Positions 27,608 to 35,856 of a stretch of 64,000 bases of DNA are shown piece after piece. The stretch is from Alteromonas sp. KUL106 (GTDB lineage Bacteria; Pseudomonadota; Gammaproteobacteria; Enterobacterales; Alteromonadaceae), in assembly GCF_009811415.1 (NCBI RefSeq), contig NZ_BLIG01000024.1, positions 62,001 to 126,000 of the forward strand, given 5' to 3'. The notes below the pieces were generated by a model, which saw only the letters and a list, made by a program, of their open reading frames with translations, was not told the DNA's origin and did no database searches. The translations under genes and the position numbers were made by a program. The number at the start of each line of letters is the position of its first letter. The stretch's first letter is position 1.

Positions 27608-28483
27608 TTAACCTTTTACTGTGGCGCCTTTACCCACGCCCTCGTATGCGATGACTTGGCAAACACCATCTGGCGTACGCTTCTTTTGCTCTTCCAAGAG
27701 ATATTGCGCTAAACACTCAACGGTTGAATCGGTTTCAATGACTTCGCAATCTGATTTAGGAATTAATAGTTCAAAGTAGCCTTGCGATGACTCGTAAGCA
27801 AAACAGTGATAATCCTCGTCATTAGCGACCTCACCTTTAAGCTTTCTATCGCTGTAGGCAATTTCATCTTCACGGGTTGCTATATAAATATCGGCCCAAC
27901 GGTCTGCCCAATATTGCTGACTTTCGTTACACACTTTGCCATCAAGAATTATATCAATACGCGAACGATGACCGTGCGCTATACGCTGGCAATTACCGTC
28001 GTGCTTTTTAAGCCCGTGAGTATAGTGATAATAAGGAGTGTTAATCACTTCTTCACGTAAATGCAGCGTTATGTTTTCAACGTTTTCAGGAAGGTGCGTC
28101 GCCAACACTTCTTTTAAGTAAACGCCAACAGACTCCATGTTTATCTCATCAGAATAAACAAATGCATAGGCTTCGGCTGGGCAATGTAACATGATGCTAC
28201 GCCCATCAGTGCAGATAAAACGGGTTTCAACCTGTTCAGAATCATCATCGTGAATGACTTGTGAACCGCTGTATTCAGCAGGTACAAGTAACTTGTGGTC
28301 GACATACTCGTCGATAAGTCGCTTTAAGTTCTTTTTCACGTGACCAAAGTCTTGAACCATGCTCTCTTCGTTGAGTTCACCGTCCAAAATCACATCGACA
28401 ATCCAGCTTTCTCCTACCATGCCACGCTTCGGGCAAAGGTAAGAGAAGTCCATCACTGTCAAATCATTTACAAATAATTGCAT
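27608..28483 (-). CDS. Double T-fold, 6-carboxytetrahydropterin synthase-like protein
   Basis: A 291-residue protein consisting of two tandem 6-pyruvoyl-tetrahydropterin-synthase-like T-fold units. Each starts similarly: MDFSYLCPKRGMVGESWIVDVILDGEL in the first (shown in part as LTVMDFSYLCPKRGM) and QRIAHGHRSRIDIILDG in the second. The second unit keeps the HGH zinc motif and GHRSRI; the first has lost it (VGESWIV). A QueD-like role in queuosine synthesis is possible, but the loss in one half and the unusual double form leave the function open. The neighbours give no pathway hint. Confidence 0.78.
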   Translation of the reverse strand: MQLFVNDLTVMDFSYLCPKRGMVGESWIVDVILDGELNEESMVQDFGHVKKNLKRLIDEYVDHKLLVPAEYSGSQVIHDDDSEQVETRFICTDGRSIMLHCPAEAYAFVYSDEINMESVGVYLKEVLATHLPENVENITLHLREEVINTPYYHYTHGLKKHDGNCQRIAHGHRSRIDIILDGKVCNESQQYWADRWADIYIATREDEIAYSDRKLKGEVANDEDYHCFAYESSQGYFELLIPKSDCEVIETDSTVECLAQYLLEEQKKRTPDGVCQVIAYEGVGKGATVKG

Positions 28484-28549
28484 AACACCCTTGAATCGAG
28501 TTTATTTTCTACTGACTAGTATACGTTTTTTATCTTCGCTTCGCAGCGA

Positions 28550-29656
28550 CTAGTCCATTGAAGATTGGCGATTAAGCTGATCTTTTAAATTTGGTGGAAT
28601 TCCGCGAATTGTTAGCGTATCCGTAGCCGGGTCGTAAAACACCCTATCACCCATTAACTTGCGTTCGAAGCTTAGCGAGATACCACCGCCCTGACCGGTA
28701 AATTTAGCAAGTTGTTTTAGCGCTGCTGGGTCTGGCTGAATTTCTTTTTCAAGCGGCACTTCCATAGACTGCGTAAACGCAGAAAAATTACTGCTGGTCT
28801 CTTCATTTTGTGGAAGTCGGTTAGCCAGTTCATCTACCGATAAACTCTCGCCCGCATCAATCTTTTCTTTAAAGTATGATTTAACTTCTTCTCTGTGCTG
28901 ATGCTGTTCTTGCGGGTCCAGAGACGCGCTGGCAAGGTAGGCATCAACGGTAGAAATCAATTGTTTATTTTGCTGCTTTACATCAACCAACTCTTCACAA
29001 CCAACAAACTGCATAAAGAAGTCAGATACTTTTCGCCCCATTCTCCCTTTTATAAAGCTAACGTAGCGTTGCTGTTCAGGTTGGATATCTAGCTGTGTTA
29101 AGTCGAAACGCACGGCTAATTGCATTTTCGCTAAATCCAAGTGCTCTCGAGCAGATAAGTCTAGCGAGTGAGTGACTTCTACATGTGACCGCGTATTTAG
29201 CAGTGCAATCATAAGATACTGAGTGGCTAAATATTCATACTGGCAGAAAATCAAAAAGCCGGTTTCTACCGTGCCCATTTCTGCCAAGGTGCGAACTAAG
29301 CGATGTGTAGCCGAGACCGAAAATGCGTGAAATGCCTCTTCGACATTGTCGCCCGCCGCTTTTTGAATATCCATATATTGCTTAAGACTTTCAGCAAACT
29401 CAGCCACATTCTCGGTGCTTGTTTGGGTGATCGCTTCACCTTCTTCATTTTCCACTTTCGCTTCACGAGAGACTTCCGTAACAAAATGGCCAACGCCTTT
29501 TCCCGGTTTAGTGTTGAAGCTGTGGTTGATTTGATGGGCTAGAAGCTCAATTTCAGGTGTCACTGCTAAGCAGTTGTCACGTGGAATTGCTTCAATTTTC
29601 TCTTCTTTGTTTACAATCAAACGATGTACAACAAAGTGATGAATCAGTGCACTCAT
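28550..29656 (-). CDS. yejK: Nucleoid-associated protein NdpA/YejK family
   Basis: A 368-residue protein of the YejK/NdpA family, which binds the nucleoid in E. coli. The N-terminus (IHHFVVHRLIVNKEEK) and the central block RYVSFIKGRMGRKVSDFFMQFVGC are typical. It is about 30 residues longer than E. coli YejK because of acidic, low-complexity spans. It is divergent from yejL-yejM, the standard arrangement in gammaproteobacteria, which supports the assignment. Confidence 0.92.
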   Translation of the reverse strand: MSALIHHFVVHRLIVNKEEKIEAIPRDNCLAVTPEIELLAHQINHSFNTKPGKGVGHFVTEVSREAKVENEEGEAITQTSTENVAEFAESLKQYMDIQKAAGDNVEEAFHAFSVSATHRLVRTLAEMGTVETGFLIFCQYEYLATQYLMIALLNTRSHVEVTHSLDLSAREHLDLAKMQLAVRFDLTQLDIQPEQQRYVSFIKGRMGRKVSDFFMQFVGCEELVDVKQQNKQLISTVDAYLASASLDPQEQHQHREEVKSYFKEKIDAGESLSVDELANRLPQNEETSSNFSAFTQSMEVPLEKEIQPDPAALKQLAKFTGQGGGISLSFERKLMGDRVFYDPATDTLTIRGIPPNLKDQLNRQSSMD

Positions 29657-29816
29657 AGAGTATCAGGTGTCCTGTTGCTTAAAAAGTGTCAGAAATATTC
29701 AAAGAATTGCGGGATTTAAGAATGAATGATTGTACTCACTCAAACAACGATTATAATCATTTTATGTGTAAAACCATTCTTTTTATCAAAGATAATCATA
29801 AAAAAGAGGCGTAGCA

Positions 29817-30035
29817 ATGCCCCAACAAAGCCGCTATAGCAACGACGAATTCGAAACGCTAATGAATAACGTTATTCTAACCCTTGAAGAAGGCGGTGCA
29901 AACCGTGATCTTTCACTGATGGTGTTAGGCAATGTTATTACGCACATTTTAAATACTCAGGTAGCCCCTGAAAATCGCGAAGCCATGGCAACACAATTTG
30001 CCGACGTTCTAAAGAAAAGCGTTAAAAATAGCTAA
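29817..30035 (+). CDS. yejL: YejL/DUF1414 family protein
   Basis: A 72-residue acidic cytosolic protein of the DUF1414 family (YejL). The patterns SRYSNDEFETLMNNVILTLE and LMVLGNVITHILN are characteristic. It sits in the conserved yejK-yejL-yejM neighbourhood, 8 bp before yejM. Its function is not known. Confidence 0.92.
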   Translation: MPQQSRYSNDEFETLMNNVILTLEEGGANRDLSLMVLGNVITHILNTQVAPENREAMATQFADVLKKSVKNS

Positions 30036-30043
30036 GGGATTGC

Positions 30044-31570
30044 ATGATACTTGCTGAATCACCTCGTCGCCAGCGCGTTACTAAACTGGTAAATTGGGGG
30101 CACTGGTTTGCCTTGGCGAATATTGTCATCGCCATTGTCATTGCCTCAATTTTTGTTTTTTCATCGCCAATGCCTGGCACGGGTGTCGGCACTCTGTATC
30201 TTCTTGCCAATTGGTTTGGTCATATTGGGTTTATGACTTTTTTTGGCTTTGTGATTTTTATCCTTCCGCTGTGCTATTTGGTCAGTAATCAGAGGATCAT
30301 AAAGTTAAGCGCATCAATCATCGCTGCGGTTGGCCTTGCGCTTTTGGCTTTTGATGCCCTGCTATTTAACCGTACCGGCTTTCACATTAGCTTTCACGCA
30401 GCAGATTTATTGCGAGATGAAGCACAATCAACCATGGCCATCGAAAGTTGGCAACAGTGGTCGTTTTTGTTCCTGTTATTTATTGTATGGCTTGGCTTTC
30501 AACTTGTATTAGCGAATGCGATTTGGAAACGCGTTGAACGTTTTTCGCGCCACAAAGTCGGGATCCCTGTCACTACGTTTTTCGTGAGCTGTTTTGTCAC
30601 TAGTCACGCAATCCATGTTTGGGCAGACGCAAGGCTTTATCAACCTATCATAAAGCAAGACAATATGTTCCCCTTGTCGTACCCAGCAACAGCCAAAACG
30701 ACAATGTCACGATATGGTCTCCTTGACTTAGCTGCGTATGAAGAGCGAAAGCAGCTTCAGTTCAATCCAGACATTCATAACATTACGTATCCAGCAGAAC
30801 CTGTTTATTGTTCTGTCGAGACAAATAGAAATTTGACCGTAATAGTGCAAACAGATAGTGAACACGCTGTGGATTTGACGAATATTAACGGCATCACCTT
30901 AAATAAGGTATCCAATTACTACTCGACGGCGAGCTCTATAGAAGGTTTGATGACATCAACCCTGTTTGGCGTACCTGAAATTTATCAAGACGCTTTGGCT
31001 CAGAAGCGCCCTGTTCTTCTCGCGCTACCATTGGGTTCGGGAATGCCAGTGAGTATCCATAGTGATGAAGCGTTACCTCTTCCACAGTTGTCGGGATACC
31101 TTCAGCCAATCACTAATAATCACCAAGGTCTTCACATCGCGTTTATGCCTAGTAAGAATGTGGAAAGCTATGTGAAAAGCACGCTCATTCGCAAACACGA
31201 TATTATCGTCGCGACGGGATTTGGAGATAAAGAGGGAAAGGGCTCGCTTTACAGTACGCTTGAATTAAACGCGACAATAGCGAGTACGGAAGATTTAGCG
31301 CCTACCATACTTGGTGCTCTGGGCTGCAACGCACCGAGTACCTACTATTCAACGGGTCAAAATCTACTCTCTCCCTCAAGAGCATGGTTGGTCAGTACAT
31401 CTGGCGAGCGCATTGTTGTATTTCACGACGGTAAGCGCACGGACGTATTGAGTAATGGAAGTTATGAAATTAACGACATGACGACGGGTAAACGCAGCAA
31501 AGACGCCCTAAACGTCGATCTGCTCAGTCAGGCAATAAAACACCTCTCTCGCTTTTCAACGCAAAACTGA
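30044..31570 (+). CDS. yejM: Inner membrane YejM/PbgA-like protein (compact periplasmic domain)
   Basis: A 508-residue inner membrane protein of the DUF3413-sulfatase-like YejM/PbgA/LapC family, which in enterics senses LPS and controls LpxC turnover through LapB. The N-terminal half has five hydrophobic helices (IVIAIVIASIFVFSS, IGFMTFFGFVIFILPLCYL and others). The C-terminal half aligns with the alkaline-phosphatase-like fold (YYSTASSIEGLMTSTLFGVP) but is ~80 residues shorter than E. coli YejM, and the metal-binding 'PN-VLIV-D' start is degenerate (LTVIVQTDSEH). Signalling rather than catalysis fits. Downstream of yejL by 8 bp, followed by a good terminator. Confidence 0.9.
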   Translation: MILAESPRRQRVTKLVNWGHWFALANIVIAIVIASIFVFSSPMPGTGVGTLYLLANWFGHIGFMTFFGFVIFILPLCYLVSNQRIIKLSASIIAAVGLALLAFDALLFNRTGFHISFHAADLLRDEAQSTMAIESWQQWSFLFLLFIVWLGFQLVLANAIWKRVERFSRHKVGIPVTTFFVSCFVTSHAIHVWADARLYQPIIKQDNMFPLSYPATAKTTMSRYGLLDLAAYEERKQLQFNPDIHNITYPAEPVYCSVETNRNLTVIVQTDSEHAVDLTNINGITLNKVSNYYSTASSIEGLMTSTLFGVPEIYQDALAQKRPVLLALPLGSGMPVSIHSDEALPLPQLSGYLQPITNNHQGLHIAFMPSKNVESYVKSTLIRKHDIIVATGFGDKEGKGSLYSTLELNATIASTEDLAPTILGALGCNAPSTYYSTGQNLLSPSRAWLVSTSGERIVVFHDGKRTDVLSNGSYEINDMTTGKRSKDALNVDLLSQAIKHLSRFSTQN

Positions 31571-31581
31571 TTAAGTCTAAG

Positions 31582-31611
31582 ATGTGCGGTAACGTCTCTT
31601 ACCGCACATTT
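31582..31611. terminator. Terminator between yejM and gmhB
   Basis: A perfect 11-bp stem (ATGTGCGGTAA and its complement) with a 6-nt loop lies between the convergent genes. A short T-rich tail (TTTAATT) follows on the plus strand. Confidence 0.75.
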
Positions 31612-31659
31612 AATTAACCACATTAATTAAAAACACTGTCTTTTCAAAGCACTGGAAGG

Positions 31660-32241
31660 TTACGCGTAACGAGAAGCAGCAGCTAACAGTGCCGAAAAGC
31701 TCGAGACGCTTGTAACTTTGTGGTGCTGTGAGAGTAAACTTGATTGCTCACGAGTAGCAGTATTCTTCGACAGAAAGTAACTTTGCTTTATCCCAGCAGC
31801 ATCAGCAGCCTGTATATCGCGCCAACTGTCACCAATTAATACACTGCTAGCCAAATCAATATGCCAATCTTGCGCGGCGTTTAGAAGCATGCCGGGTGCT
31901 GGCTTGCGGCATACACATGTCATTGCGTATTGCGGTATTTTCGCTTCTGGGTGATGTGGACAATAATACACAGGCAATGAATGGATACCATTGGCAGAAA
32001 AATCTTTCTTAACCTGGTCCATTAACACATCAAAATCAGTCTCTGTGTAAAAACCACGTGCAATACCACTTTGATTTGTTACGACGATAGGCAGGTATCC
32101 CATTGATTGGAAGAAAAGGACTACATCAAAAATCCCTTCTATAAAATGGAAATCTTTATATGTCCCAACATAGCCATGGTCTGCGTTAATAACACCGTCC
32201 CTGTCTAAAAAAAGCGCGCGCTGTTTATCGGAACTGTTCAT
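31660..32241 (-). CDS. gmhB: D,D-heptose 1,7-bisphosphate phosphatase
   Basis: HAD-superfamily phosphatase removing the C7 phosphate of D,D-heptose 1,7-bisphosphate on the way to ADP-heptose for LPS core. The 193-residue protein starts with the nucleophile motif ALFLDRDGVIN, has the GIARGFYTE block, and the zinc site CPHHPEAK ... CVCRKPAPGM. Motif IV appears as LIGDSWRDIQAADAAG. The start overlaps the rlmA stop by four bases (ATGA), so the two are coupled. Confidence 0.92.
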   Translation of the reverse strand: MNSSDKQRALFLDRDGVINADHGYVGTYKDFHFIEGIFDVVLFFQSMGYLPIVVTNQSGIARGFYTETDFDVLMDQVKKDFSANGIHSLPVYYCPHHPEAKIPQYAMTCVCRKPAPGMLLNAAQDWHIDLASSVLIGDSWRDIQAADAAGIKQSYFLSKNTATREQSSLLSQHHKVTSVSSFSALLAAASRYA

Positions 32242-33113
32242 TGGGTGTCTTCATTGCTACGCTTTTGCCATAGTTGAATATGAAAATCAGCAGAAACCGA
32301 CATAAGCTTTGTCACGATCTCATCAACTTTACCTTTAGGTAACTTCCAGTAGAACGGCGTCATCTTTATAAGCGCGAGAGCGTGCTCGTGGTGGTCAAAT
32401 TCAATAGAAAACGAAAATACCTCACTACTTAATCGCGTAAAGCCTGTTCTCAACATGTCATCAACTCGGTGCTGCTTAGGATTGTCATAAACGCGCTCTT
32501 TTAGCTCATATAGGTGATTTGGGCCAGGATCTACGGTAATAAGCAGGCCTTCACTTTTTAGTACCCTAAGGTATTCATCATTGCTACCTGGAGCGAAAAC
32601 TTGAATTACGGCGTCTTGAGAGCCATCAGCAAGCGGGAGATCGAAGCTACTGGCGACCACGAACTGTAACTGCTTAAATGCCTTTGCTGCAAGTTCTACC
32701 GCAATTTTAGCAATATCGCTCCCTGCCCCTGTAACGTTCAACCCTTTTGAGGATAGTCCGTCGGTTACCGCATCTAAATAGCTGCCTTCACCACAGCCGG
32801 CATCATAAATATTAATGACGTTGGTTGCCCCATTGCCATTCGATGCTACGCGTCGCGTATTTAAATCAATTAAAGCATCCCCAAGAAGGGAAACCATTCT
32901 ATCTATAAGCGGTTTATAGGCGTTTAACTGGTGAAATTGCCTACGGGCCCGCACCATCTCCTTATCGTCTCCTGGTAATTTTGACTTTTTAAACTGAACA
33001 GGTAATAAATTCACATAACCTGATTTTGCCTTGTCAAAGCTGTGACCATTGAGGCAGCGCGTTTGTTTCGTGTCTAGAGAAATTGGAGATTTACAAAGTG
33101 GGCAGTGCCACAT
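32238..33113 (-). CDS. rlmA: 23S rRNA (guanine745-N1)-methyltransferase
   Basis: SAM-dependent methyltransferase that methylates G745 of 23S rRNA. The 291-residue protein has an N-terminal zinc finger (CPLCKSPIS then RCLNGHSFDKAKSGYVNLL) and a Rossmann fold with motif I as YDAGCGEGSYL. DLPLADGSQDAVIQVFAP marks the following motif. It is upstream of gmhB in a two-gene unit. A hairpin at 33138-33176 separates it from the valine-catabolism genes. Confidence 0.94.
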   Translation of the reverse strand: MWHCPLCKSPISLDTKQTRCLNGHSFDKAKSGYVNLLPVQFKKSKLPGDDKEMVRARRQFHQLNAYKPLIDRMVSLLGDALIDLNTRRVASNGNGATNVINIYDAGCGEGSYLDAVTDGLSSKGLNVTGAGSDIAKIAVELAAKAFKQLQFVVASSFDLPLADGSQDAVIQVFAPGSNDEYLRVLKSEGLLITVDPGPNHLYELKERVYDNPKQHRVDDMLRTGFTRLSSEVFSFSIEFDHHEHALALIKMTPFYWKLPKGKVDEIVTKLMSVSADFHIQLWQKRSNEDTQ

Positions 33114-33137
33114 GGCAGGATCTTTTTTGTCAGTAAT

Positions 33138-33176
33138 TTGCCGTAAAGGATACCAAATCCCATACCTTTACGGCAA
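33138..33176 (-). terminator. Hairpin between the hydrolase gene and rlmA
   Basis: A perfect 12-bp stem (TTGCCGTAAAGG and its complement, 33138-33149 and 33165-33176) with a 15-nt loop. On the minus strand it is followed by ATTACTGACAAAAAAG, which lacks a T run, so it may be a weak terminator or an mRNA stabiliser. Confidence 0.45.
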
Positions 33177-33278
33177 CAAGCTGTGATGTATTCCCCTATC
33201 ATCAGGAAGTGACGGATACAAAAACGCTCACTTCAGCAATAGGCAGATAACAGCGCTGTCTTTTTCTGGAGAATCCCA

Positions 33279-34412
33279 CTACTGAAGTGATGACAAGGGG
33301 TGACTTTCCTTAGACCAAGGCGATGTAAAGTGATGCTCAATTTCACTTTTCGGAACGTCTTCAACGTTTTTATACTTCCATTTTGGCGCCATATCTTTAT
33401 CAATGAGTAACGCCCTGACGCCTTCTTGAAATTCGCCACTTTCTCCGCAGCGACAAGACATATCAGCTTCCATTCTAAAGCATGCCGCAAGTGACATGTC
33501 AGCCCCTCTTTTACACTGCTCAAAGACGAGGTGCATTGTAATGGGCGACCCCTTCGCAAGCGTGCTTTGCGCTTTTGAAAGCCACTTATCATTTTGCATG
33601 TCTGAAGAAAGAATCGCGTTAACGACGTCACTCACGTAGTCGGCTTCACATAGCCGATTAATGAGCGCCATATTGGGCTCAATGTTCCCTTGAGGCTCGC
33701 TTTCTGGTTTAGCAAGGTCGTTCAAGATAGTGTTTACCGCTTCTTGTAAACTGTTTTGATCGGTGGGACCCCACGTATAATTTACGAGTTGCTCGATCAA
33801 ATTCGTCTTTTCGGAACTGGCCACCATAATGTCAGCGAGACCAACAAAGCATGCGTCAGCCGCGTTCATTTGGCCCCCAGTTAACCCTAGAAATAATCCG
33901 GACTTCCCAGGAAGACGAGGAAGGAAATAACTTCCTCCTACATCGGGATAGAGGCCAATGGTGATTTCGGGCATTGCCAAGCGTGAGGTTTCTGTAACTA
34001 CCCGATGGCTAGCGCCACATAGAAGACCCATGCCACCCCCCATTACAATACCACTGCCCCACACTATAATCGGCTTGTTGTAGTTATGAATGGTGTAGTC
34101 CAACGTATATTCGGTTTCAAAAAATGTTTCCAGAAAGGCTGGAATTTGACCTTGTGCCTCCACCATTGACTCGTACATAGAGACGATATCACCGCCCGCA
34201 CAGAAGGCCTTTTCACCGGCTGAATCAATAACAATCGCGACGATATCACTTCTCGTCTGCCACTTTTGAAGGGCTTTTAGCATGATGTCAGCCATTTCGA
34301 GGTCAAGCGCGTTCAAAGCCTTTGGCTTGTTTAACGTCAAGCGACCTATGTTAAAGCCATTGTTATTTGTACTAACATCATCAACGACCACAACTGATTC
34401 GGCACCTGTCAT
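33279..34412 (-). CDS. 3-hydroxyisobutyryl-CoA hydrolase (enoyl-CoA hydratase superfamily)
   Basis: A crotonase-fold enzyme predicted to hydrolyse 3-hydroxyisobutyryl-CoA in valine breakdown. The 377-residue length and the motifs fit HIBCH rather than a short enoyl-CoA hydratase: LNKPKALNALDLEM, KAFCAGGDIVSMY, IVMGGGMGLLCGASH (oxyanion hole) and MPEITIGLYPDVGGSYFLPRL, with the catalytic Glu and Asp. It lies 51 bp downstream of an isobutyryl-CoA-type acyl-CoA dehydrogenase, the enzyme two steps earlier. Confidence 0.9.
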   Translation of the reverse strand: MTGAESVVVVDDVSTNNNGFNIGRLTLNKPKALNALDLEMADIMLKALQKWQTRSDIVAIVIDSAGEKAFCAGGDIVSMYESMVEAQGQIPAFLETFFETEYTLDYTIHNYNKPIIVWGSGIVMGGGMGLLCGASHRVVTETSRLAMPEITIGLYPDVGGSYFLPRLPGKSGLFLGLTGGQMNAADACFVGLADIMVASSEKTNLIEQLVNYTWGPTDQNSLQEAVNTILNDLAKPESEPQGNIEPNMALINRLCEADYVSDVVNAILSSDMQNDKWLSKAQSTLAKGSPITMHLVFEQCKRGADMSLAACFRMEADMSCRCGESGEFQEGVRALLIDKDMAPKWKYKNVEDVPKSEIEHHFTSPWSKESHPLSSLQ

Positions 34413-34463
34413 TACAACTCCTCTTAAGAAATCCGTTAATAAAAAATGAGTGAAAGGAGCGTG

Positions 34464-35618
34464 TTACAACACGCTTCTTTCATCGGACAATAAACGTCTG
34501 CCGATAATCACGCGCATAATTTCGTTAGTCCCTTCCAATATTTGATGAACGCGGACATCTCTGAAATGGCGCTCGAGCGGATATTCTTTTATGTAGCCAT
34601 ATCCACCGTGTAACTGTAGCGCGTCGTTACACACGTTAAAACCAACATCTGTTGCGAAGCGTTTTGCCATCGCACAGTACGTGGTTTTATCAGCGTCATC
34701 ATTATCTAATTTGCATGCGGCCATGCGAACCATTTGTCTTGCTGCTACTAGCTCAGTGGCCATGTCAGCCAGTTTAAATTGTAACGCTTGAAAACCCGCA
34801 ATAGGTTTACCAAACTGCTCGCGCTCATTCATGTAATCACGTGCGACATTTAACGCCTGCTGTGCGGTTCCTACTGAACAGGTTGCGATATTGATACGGC
34901 CACCATCTAAGCCCTGCATAGCCATTTTAAAGCCTTGACCTTCATCGCCTAATAACCAGCTTGCGTCTAACTTTACGTTATCAAAGGTAATCATACGGGT
35001 TGGCTGTGCGTTCCAGCCCATCTTTTCCTCGGCCTTGCCATATTCAATACCTTCTGCGTTTGCCGGAACAGCAAACGCCGATACACCTTTAGGACCTTCT
35101 TCACCGGTACGAGCCATAACAACCAGTACGTCCGTACTTCCTGCACCAGAAATAAAGACTTTAGCACCGTTTAAAACATAGCCGCCGTTTTCCTTGGTAG
35201 CTTTCGTTTTAAGTGACGCAGCATCAGAACCTGCGCCGGGTTCAGTAAGACAGTAGGACGCAAGCTTATTGCCCGATACCAGGGAATCACACCAAGTATT
35301 TTTCACTTCCTCGGTCCCCCACGTAGCAATCATCCATGTTGCCATGTTGTGTATGGTTAGCATAGCCGTCGTCGTTGTGCATCCCATAGCGAGTTGCTCG
35401 AATATAATCGACGAATCGAGGCGTGATAACCCCAGGCCCCCTGCACTCTCTGGTGCATATAAACCACAAAACCCTAATTCTCCTGCTTTTCTTATCGCTT
35501 CTACAGGAAAATAATGTTCTTTATCCCACATTGCCGCATTGGGTGCTAATTCTTGTTGCGCGAATTGTCGGGCAGTATCTTCAAAGGCTAATTGATCGTC
35601 TGTTAAATCAAAGTTCAT
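34464..35618 (-). CDS. Acyl-CoA dehydrogenase, probably isobutyryl-CoA dehydrogenase
   Basis: FAD-dependent acyl-CoA dehydrogenase, 384 residues. Visible family features are the signature AYCLTEPGAGSDAASLK, the FAD/substrate loop ISGAGSTDVLVVMART, QFGKPIAGFQALQFKLADM and the C-terminal catalytic region QILEGTNEIMRVIIGR. Pairing with 3-hydroxyisobutyryl-CoA hydrolase suggests the branched-chain (valine) isobutyryl-CoA enzyme. A short- or medium-chain acyl-CoA specificity remains possible. The gene is divergent from the TPR response regulator at 35857, with 238 bp between. Confidence 0.9.
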   Translation of the reverse strand: MNFDLTDDQLAFEDTARQFAQQELAPNAAMWDKEHYFPVEAIRKAGELGFCGLYAPESAGGLGLSRLDSSIIFEQLAMGCTTTTAMLTIHNMATWMIATWGTEEVKNTWCDSLVSGNKLASYCLTEPGAGSDAASLKTKATKENGGYVLNGAKVFISGAGSTDVLVVMARTGEEGPKGVSAFAVPANAEGIEYGKAEEKMGWNAQPTRMITFDNVKLDASWLLGDEGQGFKMAMQGLDGGRINIATCSVGTAQQALNVARDYMNEREQFGKPIAGFQALQFKLADMATELVAARQMVRMAACKLDNDDADKTTYCAMAKRFATDVGFNVCNDALQLHGGYGYIKEYPLERHFRDVRVHQILEGTNEIMRVIIGRRLLSDERSVL

Positions 35619-35856
35619 GAGTCATACCTTCAATTGATTGGCTTTTCCGTAACAATAACCAATAGCTACCCCTTACGTAAACGTAAAGGTAAACATTCTT
35701 TTAATATAGATCGCATCTGACGTAAATATTTTGTGACGAAATTGGGCCAGAAATGAAAATTAGGCCAACTATCAATGGAATCTTGGTCTATTTGCTAATG
35801 CACTTTTCTGCCGCGACTGATAATGTAGTGACTTTGTCATTACTCACCAGGTAGCC

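Noticed and set aside
33233..33631. 132-codon minus-strand ORF overlapping the 3-hydroxyisobutyryl-CoA hydrolase gene
   Set aside because: It is an alternative frame inside the well-supported enzyme gene with no domain features.
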